Shown here piece after piece: positions 1 through 6,058 of a stretch of 8,085 bases of DNA; within the stretch, counting starts at the first letter, position 1; every line of letters starts with the position of its first letter. The notes beneath the pieces were generated by a model, which was not told where the DNA came from, did no database searches, and saw nothing but the letters and a program-made list of their open reading frames with translations. Origin of the DNA: Actinomycetota bacterium (GTDB taxonomy: Bacteria > Actinomycetota > Actinomycetes > Nanopelagicales > Nanopelagicaceae); assembly GCA_005777515.1 (NCBI GenBank), contig SXMA01000068.1, positions 1 through 8,085 of the forward strand, given 5' to 3'. The translations under genes and the position numbers were made by a program.

Positions 1-223
1 CTGCCGGAATATCGAAACTATTGCCAGCGCTAGGTGATGAAACCGCGCCATTAATGGTCACCTGCGCACTTCCTGAAACAATAAACCAATGCTCGGAGCG
101 CTTTTGATGGCGCTGATAGGAGAGGCGCTTTCCTGGAGATACCCAGATGCATTTGACCTTATGAGATGGGCCCTCTTGCAAGACTTCATAGCGACCCCAA
201 GGTCGATCTGATTTTTCTAGCAC
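1..223 (-). CDS. Cupin protein, mannose-6-phosphate isomerase type II-like (5' part, runs off left edge)
   Basis: The 74 visible residues were translated directly from the minus strand. They begin with a GTG-encoded Met and carry RPWGRYEV (residues 7-14), KVKCIWVSPG (22-31), RLSYQRHQKRSEHW (33-46) and a beta-rich stretch with IVSGSAQVTING (48-59). This is the pattern of the C-terminal cupin domain of bifunctional ManC enzymes and of stand-alone type II phosphomannose isomerases, which bind a metal through histidines in the cupin barrel and interconvert mannose-6-P and fructose-6-P. An in-frame TAG lies just upstream of the GTG, and RPWG normally opens this domain, so the protein seems to consist of the cupin domain alone, without the nucleotidyltransferase part. 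A weak AGGA sits only 2 nt from the start; a leaderless start is more likely. It diverges from xylA. The 3' end is not visible, so the exact activity is uncertain. Confidence 0.82.
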   Translation of the reverse strand, partial: MLEKSDRPWGRYEVLQEGPSHKVKCIWVSPGKRLSYQRHQKRSEHWFIVSGSAQVTINGAVSSPSAGNSFDIPA

Positions 224-229
224 TTTCCT

Positions 230-235
230 ATTCTA
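230..235 (-). promoter_or_regulatory. Putative -10 box of the cupin gene (leaderless)
   Basis: On the minus strand this reads TAGAAT, a good TAnnnT hexamer, with exactly 6 nt between it and the GTG start at 223. Transcription would begin at or next to the start codon, giving a leaderless mRNA, a common arrangement in actinobacteria. No convincing -35 is visible. The hexamer falls inside the imperfect palindrome 227-240 (arms CCTA/TAGG). Confidence 0.45.
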
Positions 236-253
236 GTAGGTGAGCAAAATCGT

Positions 254-259
254 TAGGCT
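254..259 (+). promoter_or_regulatory. Putative -10 box of xylAB (leaderless)
   Basis: TAGGCT fits TAnnnT and ends 6 nt before the xylA ATG at 266. There is no Shine-Dalgarno sequence in the intervening CCACCC or just upstream, so a leaderless transcript starting at the A of ATG is the simplest reading. The -35 position (about 231-236, TTCTAG) is weak and coincides with the -10 box of the divergent cupin gene. Confidence 0.45.
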
Positions 260-265
260 CCACCC

Positions 266-1417
266 ATGAGAAATCCAACCCCAGCAGATAAATTCACATT
301 CGGCCTATGGACTGTTGGGTGGCAAGCCCGTGATCCATTTGGAGATGCCACCAGAGCAGCACTTGACCCAATTCGTACAGTCAGTGAATTAGCAAAGCGC
401 GGGGCATATGGAGTGACATTCCACGATGATGACTTAATTCCATTTGGTTCATCAACTTCAGATCGCGCAGCACATATTGCTCGCTTTAAGAAGGCACTTG
501 ATGAGAATGGAATGAAGGTGCCGATGGCAACAACAAATTTATTTAGCCATCCAGTATTTAAAGATGGGGCTTTTACCTCTAACAATCGAGATATCCGCAG
601 GTATGCCATAAGAAAAGTAATGACAAATATTGAATTAGCTGTAGAGCTAGGCGCTCATACCTATGTCTGTTGGGGCGGGCGTGAGGGAGCAGAGACTGAT
701 ATCGGCAAAGATCCTGTGGTAGCACTTGAGAGGATGCGAGAGGCTTTCAATATTCTTGGTCAATTTGTTATTGATAAGGGATACAAGATTAAGTTTGCAA
801 TGGAGCCAAAACCAAATGAACCTCGTGGTGATATCTTCCTGCCCACAATTGGACATGCACTAGCCTTCATCAATTCTCTGGACCACCCAGAATTAGTTGG
901 ACTAAATCCCGAGGTTGGGCATGAGCAGATGGCAGGACTTAATTTTGTTCACGGAATTGGACAAGCTTTATTCCATAAGAAACTCTTCCATATCGATCTA
1001 AATGGCCAGCACGGACCTAAATATGACCAAGATTTAGTCTTTGGCCATGGCGATCTAAAATCTGCCTTCTTCCTGGTAGATCTTCTTGAGCGCTATAACT
1101 ATGACGGCCCTAAGCACTTTGATTACAAACCAATGAGAACCGAGAGCGATGATGGCGTCTGGGCCTCAGCTACTGCAAATATGCGCACCTACATAATCTT
1201 GCAGGAGAGAGCAAAAGCATTTAGAGCAGATCCAAGAACTGCTGCAGCTCTTGAGAAATCAGGTGTTAATGAGCTGCTTCAGCCAACTGTTGCAAAGGGT
1301 GAGGGCTGGAAAGAGATTGCGGGCGAGAGTTTTGATGTGGAAGCGGCAGGAAAGCGCGGCTATCACTATGAAGAACTCGATCAGCTAGCTCTGGAATATC
1401 TAATCGGTGTTTACTAG
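266..1417 (+). CDS. xylA: Xylose isomerase
   Basis: Converts D-xylose to D-xylulose in the cytoplasm, the first step of the isomerase route into the pentose phosphate pathway; the family also isomerises glucose. At 383 residues it has the length of the short actinobacterial class (about 385-390). The N-terminus ([17 protein letters not shown], residues 10-26) is typical of that class and fixes the ATG start. Active-site elements are in order: [11 protein letters not shown] (51-61) with H53 and D56, [11 protein letters not shown] (179-189) with E180 and K182, NPEVGHE (214-220) with E216 and H219, HIDLNG (242-247) with D244, QDLVFGHGD (255-263) with D254/D256 nearby, and HFDYKP (284-289) with D286. 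These match the metal-1 and metal-2 ligands and the proton-shuttle residues. It is followed after 5 bp by xylB and is apparently expressed from a leaderless promoter. No residue is obviously missing. Confidence 0.97.
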   Translation: MRNPTPADKFTFGLWTVGWQARDPFGDATRAALDPIRTVSELAKRGAYGVTFHDDDLIPFGSSTSDRAAHIARFKKALDENGMKVPMATTNLFSHPVFKDGAFTSNNRDIRRYAIRKVMTNIELAVELGAHTYVCWGGREGAETDIGKDPVVALERMREAFNILGQFVIDKGYKIKFAMEPKPNEPRGDIFLPTIGHALAFINSLDHPELVGLNPEVGHEQMAGLNFVHGIGQALFHKKLFHIDLNGQHGPKYDQDLVFGHGDLKSAFFLVDLLERYNYDGPKHFDYKPMRTESDDGVWASATANMRTYIILQERAKAFRADPRTAAALEKSGVNELLQPTVAKGEGWKEIAGESFDVEAAGKRGYHYEELDQLALEYLIGVY

Positions 1418-1422
1418 AAACT

Positions 1423-2805
1423 ATGCCGATAGTTGCAGGTGTTGATTCCTCAACACAATCAGTAAAAGTTGTTCTGCGAGATTCTGATAGTGGTGAGTTG
1501 ATTGCATCGACTTCAAGGCCGCATCCAGATGGGACAGAAATTGACCCGCAGTATTGGTGGAAGGCTCTATCAGATGCTCTTGATGAATTAGGTTCACATA
1601 AGATTTCAGCGATATCAATTGCCGGCCAACAACACGGCATGATCGCACTTGATGAAGATGGAGCAGTAATTCGAGATGCCCTGCTCTGGAATGACACTCG
1701 CTCGGATAAAGCAGCAGTAGATCTCAATCGGGAGATTCCAGATATTGCGCTTCGCACTGGCTCTCAATTAGTAGCTTCATTCACCGCATCAAAGCTTAGA
1801 TGGCTTGCTGATAACGAGCGGGAGAATGCTAACAAGGTTGCTGCTATTGCTCTTCCTCATGATTGGCTCTCTTGGAAACTCTCTGGGGCAAAATCTCTAG
1901 ATACTCTGTTCACTGATCGCTCTGATGCATCTGGAACTGGATATTTTGATTCAGTAAAAAACGATTATTGCCTAGATATTCTGGAAACAGCACTTAGAAA
2001 TAGTAGGAAAGTGACTTTGCCAGAGATAGTTGCCCCAAATCAGTTTGGCGCAACTAGCATTGATTCCATCCCAATAGCTGCTGGGGCTGGAGATAATGCC
2101 GGTGCAGCGCTTGGTCTTGGCGCATCTCTTGGCGATCTTGTTATCTCACTTGGAACGAGTGGAACTGCTTTTGCTGTATCAAAGAGTTCAACTCATGATT
2201 CATCTGGCGAAGTAGCTGGGTTTGCAGATGCGACCGGCAATTTTCTTCCCCTTGCTTGCACCTTAAATGCTGCAAAAATATTTAATACCGTTGCAAGAAG
2301 TCTCTCGCTTTCCTTTGAAGAATTTAGCTCCCTTGCCCTCTCTGCAAAAGCTGGAGCAGAGGGTTTAAGAATGATTCCTCACTTTGATGGCGAGAGAACT
2401 CCCAACAAGCCACGCGCCAAGGGCTCCTTCCACGGCATAACTCATAGCAATTTCACAAAAGAAAATATTGCCCGTGCATCTATTGAAGGAGTTATCGCTG
2501 GAATGATTTATGCTGCAAGAGCCGTTGAGAGGTTAGGTGTTAGTTATTCCAGAATTTTACTAATTGGTGGAGCTGCCAAGAATTCTGCAGTGCAGCAGAT
2601 ATCTGCTGACTTGTTTGGAAAAACGATTCACATCCCAGCCATTGGTGAGTATGTGGCAGATGGCGCAGCAAAGCAAGCAGCTTGGGCTTTGAGTGGAAGT
2701 GCGAATCCACCAAAGTGGTCACTCGGTAAAGAGATGGAAGTTAACCCCAAAGCAAGAGTCGATGGAGTTACAGAGAGTTACTTTGAACTTATCTCTTTGA
2801 GCTGA
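1423..2805 (+). CDS. xylB: Xylulokinase (FGGY family)
   Basis: Phosphorylates D-xylulose to xylulose-5-phosphate with ATP, completing entry of xylose into the pentose phosphate pathway. FGGY-kinase features appear in order: GVDSSTQSVK (6-15) in the N-terminal nucleotide-binding fold, SIAGQQHGM (65-73) and LLWNDTRS (87-94), which are characteristic substrate-side motifs of xylulokinases, GAGDNAGAALG (221-231) with D224 as the likely catalytic base, SLGTSGT (242-248) of the phosphate-binding region, DGERTPN (322-328), and IGGAAKN (381-387) of the adenosine pocket. The 460-residue length is slightly below that of E. coli XylB (484). The ATG lies 5 nt after the xylA TAG with no Shine-Dalgarno sequence, so translation probably depends on ribosomes leaving xylA. 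The last 17 bp overlap the convergent GH3 gene. Confidence 0.95.
   Translation: MPIVAGVDSSTQSVKVVLRDSDSGELIASTSRPHPDGTEIDPQYWWKALSDALDELGSHKISAISIAGQQHGMIALDEDGAVIRDALLWNDTRSDKAAVDLNREIPDIALRTGSQLVASFTASKLRWLADNERENANKVAAIALPHDWLSWKLSGAKSLDTLFTDRSDASGTGYFDSVKNDYCLDILETALRNSRKVTLPEIVAPNQFGATSIDSIPIAAGAGDNAGAALGLGASLGDLVISLGTSGTAFAVSKSSTHDSSGEVAGFADATGNFLPLACTLNAAKIFNTVARSLSLSFEEFSSLALSAKAGAEGLRMIPHFDGERTPNKPRAKGSFHGITHSNFTKENIARASIEGVIAGMIYAARAVERLGVSYSRILLIGGAAKNSAVQQISADLFGKTIHIPAIGEYVADGAAKQAAWALSGSANPPKWSLGKEMEVNPKARVDGVTESYFELISLS
2789..2805. other. Convergent 3' overlap of xylB and the GH3 gene
   Basis: The xylB TGA ends at 2805 while the TAA of the opposing GH3 gene occupies 2789-2791. 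The two coding regions share 17 bp tail to tail. There is no intergenic DNA and no obvious hairpin plus U-tract, so the two transcripts must overlap as antisense RNA or terminate inside the neighbouring gene. Confidence 0.85.
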
Positions 2806-4234
2806 CAGGGCTCTCAGTCAAAAGCGCTACCGCGATTTCTGAGGCAAGTGCACTTGATCCAAAAGTTCTAACAATGTTTCTAGGATTAAAGCTCCAGGTT
2901 GGCCATCCCATATCAACAAATATCGCATCTGGCCTACTTCGATTAATCCTCTCGAGGGCACTTAATATCTTGTTATCTCGAAAAGCATCCCTGAAGGCAA
3001 CCACCAGACAACCTTGGCTATTAGTTGAAAGATCAATATCGCTTGATTCTAATTTCACCTTAACACCGGCTCGCATGAAAGGTCTTCGTAATCCCCAGCC
3101 GACAAAGCCAGCCGCAATAGTTGGGTCAGCAGATAACTCAATTAAAGAAATCTGATCCGTTGTTACAGAAAGTTTGCCTTGATGATGAACTCCAGATTTA
3201 AACTTTGATGCCTCTGGCAGAGATGCGGGAGATGAATCTGTAGCCACCGGAGGCCGCCAACTTCGGATTCTCTCTGCGTTCTGCTCAATTGACTTACTAT
3301 CAATCTCTCCCTTTTCTACAACCTCTCGAATCGCAGCCAAACTACTTTCCACAAAACTTGATTGGTCATAGAGACCCGAGAAGCAGAGCAGATCCGCCCC
3401 CGCTGAAATTGCTCGAAGAGCTGAGGTGTGAATCTTTTTTGTCCCCCCAAGTGCGCCCATGTCTAGGGCATCTGTAACCACTAAACCATCAAAACCAAGA
3501 TCTTTGCGCAGCAACTTCCTTGTAACCAAGCTCGAGCACGAAGCCGGAGATGTGCAATCTATTGCAGAGAGCAAGATATGCCCCATCATTATCGCCTCTA
3601 CTCTCTCATCAATTGCTGAGATAAATGGCTTGAGATGGGAATTAATTAACTCACTTATTTCTCCACTGAGCTGAGGTAAATCGTGATGACTATCTTCCAA
3701 CACCCCTCCGTGGCCTGGAAAGTGCTTGATGCATGAAGCAATTCCAGCGCTTCGCAATCCCTTTACTGCGCTGACCACATGCCTAGAAACTAGATCTGCG
3801 TCATTGCCGAACGAGCGAACTGCAACAATTGGGTTGTCGATTTGAGTTGCAACATCAGCAACAGGAGCTAGGTTTAAATCAACGCCTACAGACTTTAGTA
3901 CTTTTCCTAATTCCCTGAAGGAGCTCTCTGTTAATTCCAAGTCATTACAGCGCCCAAGAAGAGCAGGGGTTGGGAAGGGACTTCCTTCGGGGACAAAGAG
4001 GCGGGTTACATCACCACCTTCCTCATCTAAAGAAATAATAATATTCGGGGAGATTGCACGGATTTTAAAGATCAGCTCACGCGCTACATCTAACGAGGGA
4101 CAGTTGGAACTAAATAAAGTTATGCCACCGAGGCCATTTTCTAGATACTTATAGATCCAATCAGGTATCTCAGTACCACCAAATCCAGGAGAGAAGTGGG
4201 CCAATATTGCTCTCTCGGTATCATTAAATTTCAT
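2789..4234 (-). CDS. GH3 family NagZ-like beta-N-acetylhexosaminidase (possibly phosphorylase)
   Basis: Expected to cleave terminal beta-linked GlcNAc from imported oligosaccharides. The first 330 or so residues are a GH3 TIM barrel: SLDEEGGDVTR (68-78), the NagZ signature KHFPGHG (170-176) followed by DSHHDLP (181-187) with H183 as the general acid/base of the His-Asp dyad, and LVVTDALDMGAL (251-262) with D255 as the nucleophile. That DSH loop marks N-acetylglucosaminidases rather than GH3 beta-xylosidases or glucosidases, so the enzyme is not an obvious partner for xylAB. A second domain of about 150 residues follows, as in actinobacterial NagZ-like proteins (481 residues versus about 340 for E. 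coli NagZ). There is no signal peptide, so it acts in the cytoplasm. Its ATG overlaps the MalG-type permease stop by 4 bp (ATGA), indicating coupling. Relatives such as Cellulomonas fimi Nag3 act as phosphorylases, so hydrolysis is not certain. The neighbouring transporter presumably supplies the substrate. Confidence 0.88.
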   Translation of the reverse strand: MKFNDTERAILAHFSPGFGGTEIPDWIYKYLENGLGGITLFSSNCPSLDVARELIFKIRAISPNIIISLDEEGGDVTRLFVPEGSPFPTPALLGRCNDLELTESSFRELGKVLKSVGVDLNLAPVADVATQIDNPIVAVRSFGNDADLVSRHVVSAVKGLRSAGIASCIKHFPGHGGVLEDSHHDLPQLSGEISELINSHLKPFISAIDERVEAIMMGHILLSAIDCTSPASCSSLVTRKLLRKDLGFDGLVVTDALDMGALGGTKKIHTSALRAISAGADLLCFSGLYDQSSFVESSLAAIREVVEKGEIDSKSIEQNAERIRSWRPPVATDSSPASLPEASKFKSGVHHQGKLSVTTDQISLIELSADPTIAAGFVGWGLRRPFMRAGVKVKLESSDIDLSTNSQGCLVVAFRDAFRDNKILSALERINRSRPDAIFVDMGWPTWSFNPRNIVRTFGSSALASEIAVALLTESPVSSKR

Positions 4235-5055
4235 CCTTTAACGGCTCCTGCTGTCACTCCTGTAGCAATTCGCTTTTGAATCAGTGAGAAGAAAATTACA
4301 ACCGGGATAGCAGTGACTGTGGATGCCGCCATCAAAGGGCCCCAATCAGTGCCAGTTCTAGTTGTAAAACCAGCGAGCCAAACCGGAAGCGTTAGATTCT
4401 CTTGACTCTGCATAATTATGTAGGCCAGCAAAAACTCATTCCACGCTTGAATAAATGCAAATATTGCTGTGGCCACCAAGCCTGGAGCCATTAATGGCAG
4501 GAGAACATGGCGATATGCCTGAACTCTCGTGCAGCCATCAACTAGGGCAGCTTCCTCAATATCTGTCGGAATATTGGCTAGAAAACCCCTCAGAGTCCAA
4601 ATGGTGAAGGGCAAAATAAAGGCCACATATGTGAGAGCTAATCCCCCTATGGTGTTTGTTAGTTGCAGTCGAGTCAACAGAAGAAACAGTGGAATTATCA
4701 GAGCAGAAAGTGGAAGCATCTGCACAATAAGTAGAGCTGAGATAAAGCTTCGCTTGCCAGTAAATTTCGTGCGCGCTATCGCAACACTTGCAAAAGTTGC
4801 TAAAAATAGTGAAATGGCGACAGTTACTAGCACCACAATCAAACTATTTCGAAGGCTAGTGTAAAAGCCCTCTCTTGAGAAAGCATTCTGATAATTCTCG
4901 AAAGTGAAAGACCTGGGCAAGATTGTTGGCTCTGTTGAAAGTACATCCTGGCGATTCTTAAAAGATGTTGTTACCATCCAATAAACTGGAAATCCCATAA
5001 AAATCATTGCAAAGAGACCAGATAGGTTCGCATAAATAGAACTTCTTTTATGCAT
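4231..5055 (-). CDS. ABC sugar transporter permease, MalG type (CUT1)
   Basis: Inner-membrane subunit of a carbohydrate ABC importer. From the ATG at 5055 the protein has 274 residues with about six hydrophobic segments (near 11-30, 70-94, 107-128, 136-158, 190-213 and 240-258). The EAA loop that docks the ATPase is EEAALVDGCTRVQAYRHVLL (167-186), followed by AWNEFLLAYI (204-213). The C-terminus ends TAGAVKG, the usual tail of MalG-like CUT1 permeases. An upstream in-frame TTG at 5067 would add four residues, but the ATG is preferred because GGGGA (5061-5065) sits 6 nt upstream of it. With that start it overlaps the upstream permease by 8 bp (ATGCATAA), and its own TGA overlaps the GH3 start. 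No ATPase gene is in the operon. Confidence 0.92.
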   Translation of the reverse strand: MHKRSSIYANLSGLFAMIFMGFPVYWMVTTSFKNRQDVLSTEPTILPRSFTFENYQNAFSREGFYTSLRNSLIVVLVTVAISLFLATFASVAIARTKFTGKRSFISALLIVQMLPLSALIIPLFLLLTRLQLTNTIGGLALTYVAFILPFTIWTLRGFLANIPTDIEEAALVDGCTRVQAYRHVLLPLMAPGLVATAIFAFIQAWNEFLLAYIIMQSQENLTLPVWLAGFTTRTGTDWGPLMAASTVTAIPVVIFFSLIQKRIATGVTAGAVKG

Positions 5056-5965
5056 TGTTGTCCCCAATCTGAACCATCTTCTTGATATAGAACCAAGTCA
5101 CACCCAATAGTGAGAAAATCATCAAGAGGGCAATGGCAGCACCCATTCCATATTCACTTAAACCAAAAGACTTCTCAAAGGCATAGATCGCCATCGTGTA
5201 ATACTCAGAGGCAGGACGATTATCAAGTAGCACCCAGATTTGAGTAAAGACCTGAAAGTCCCAGATGATTGAAAGGCTAATAAGAATCACATAAATCGGA
5301 AGTAATATCGGAAGGATTACAGATCTAAATATCTGCCTCGAGTTGGCGCCATCGATAGCTGCTGCCTCCAAGAGTTCCTTTGGAACTTGAGTTAAAGCTG
5401 CATAAATGCTGATCGTTATGAATGGGATAGCACCCCAAACAACAACCCCACCAATAATTGAAAACCCTGAAAAAGTGTTAGTAAACCAATTGCGTTGAGC
5501 AAAATCGAAGCCTAGGCGATTAATGGTTGAAGTGATGATGCTGAATTCGAAGGAAAACATCCACTTCCAAATTGAGATTCCAACAAGTGCAGGTATGGCC
5601 CAGACCAGAATCAGGGTGGTGTTTAGCAGCCATCGAATGACGGTATTCATTCGAAGCATAAGGTGCGCTAACCAAGCACCAATTACTATAGATGCAGCAA
5701 CCATCGCAAATGTGAAAATAAATGTTCTTCGTAGGACGGTCCAAAACTCTGGGTCCTTCAATAGCGCTTGAAAGTTTTCAAAGCCAACCCAAGTCGGAAT
5801 TCCGGAGACAATCTCTGTAAGTCCAAATTGCTGAAAACTTAGAGTTATAAGTCGAAATACAGGAAAGCCTAAAATCAAAAGAATTACAGCCAGAGCGGGA
5901 GTGATTAAGAGATATGGCCAGAAATTCTTCTTTGACCCTGGTCTTAATTTTGTTGCGCTAGACAT
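5048..5965 (-). CDS. ABC sugar transporter permease, MalF type (CUT1)
   Basis: Partner membrane subunit of the same importer. The 305-residue protein has a short basic N-terminus, then YLLITPALAVILLILGF (18-34) as the first membrane segment, the periplasmic-side WVGFENFQALLKDPEFW stretch (59-75) common in MalF/UgpA-type permeases, and further hydrophobic segments near 80-105, 112-135, 168-190, 222-242 and 275-297. The EAA loop is EAAAIDGANSRQIFRSVILP (200-219). The ATG at 5965 precedes the first membrane segment by 17 residues; the ribosome site is weak (GTAGG, about 11 nt upstream). It lies 93 bp after the binding-protein gene, and a hairpin occupies that gap. The sequence alone does not reveal the substrate; the NagZ-like enzyme and DasR-like site nearby point to a GlcNAc-containing sugar. 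Confidence 0.92.
   Translation of the reverse strand: MSSATKLRPGSKKNFWPYLLITPALAVILLILGFPVFRLITLSFQQFGLTEIVSGIPTWVGFENFQALLKDPEFWTVLRRTFIFTFAMVAASIVIGAWLAHLMLRMNTVIRWLLNTTLILVWAIPALVGISIWKWMFSFEFSIITSTINRLGFDFAQRNWFTNTFSGFSIIGGVVVWGAIPFITISIYAALTQVPKELLEAAAIDGANSRQIFRSVILPILLPIYVILISLSIIWDFQVFTQIWVLLDNRPASEYYTMAIYAFEKSFGLSEYGMGAAIALLMIFSLLGVTWFYIKKMVQIGDNNA
5061..5065 (-). promoter_or_regulatory. Ribosome binding site deciding the MalG-type permease start
   Basis: On the minus strand this reads GGGGA, with 5-6 nt to the ATG at 5055. The competing TTG codon at 5067 overlaps this site, so it cannot use it. The site therefore supports ATG 5055 as the start. It lies within the last codons of the upstream permease, consistent with translational coupling. 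Confidence 0.6.
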
Positions 5966-5997
5966 GAATTCTCAGACCTACTTCCCAATAAATGAGT

Positions 5998-6031
5998 GGA
6001 GAGTGGAGCGCCCTCGACGCTACCACTCTCC
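5998..6031 (-). terminator. Intercistronic hairpin between binding-protein and permease genes
   Basis: Arms GGAGAGTGG (5998-6006) plus AGCG (6007-6010) pair with CGCT (6018-6021) and CCACTCTCC (6023-6031): 13 pairs, a 7-nt loop and one bulged base at 6022. It lies 28 nt after the binding-protein stop codon on the minus strand. No run of U follows, so it is probably a partial terminator or a 3' end-protecting stem that keeps binding-protein mRNA more abundant than permease mRNA, rather than a full stop. Confidence 0.55.
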
Positions 6032-6058
6032 TCATACCTCGTTAGGAGTTTTTTACTG

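Noticed and set aside
253..609. 118-residue minus-strand open frame over the xylA start
   Set aside because: Antisense to conserved xylose isomerase N-terminal sequence, and it would cover the xylA promoter; no independent support.
1266..1757. 163-residue minus-strand open frame across the xylA/xylB junction
   Set aside because: It is antisense to two well-recognised genes, has low-complexity Ser/Arg-rich composition and no recognisable motif or ribosome site.
2789..2900. Possible rho-independent terminator between xylB and the GH3 gene
   Set aside because: No stable stem followed by a T-run was found; the genes overlap, so there is no intergenic space.
5056..5067. Four-residue N-terminal extension of the MalG-type permease using a TTG start
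   Set aside because: The GGGGA ribosome site overlaps this region and is spaced correctly only for the ATG at 5055.
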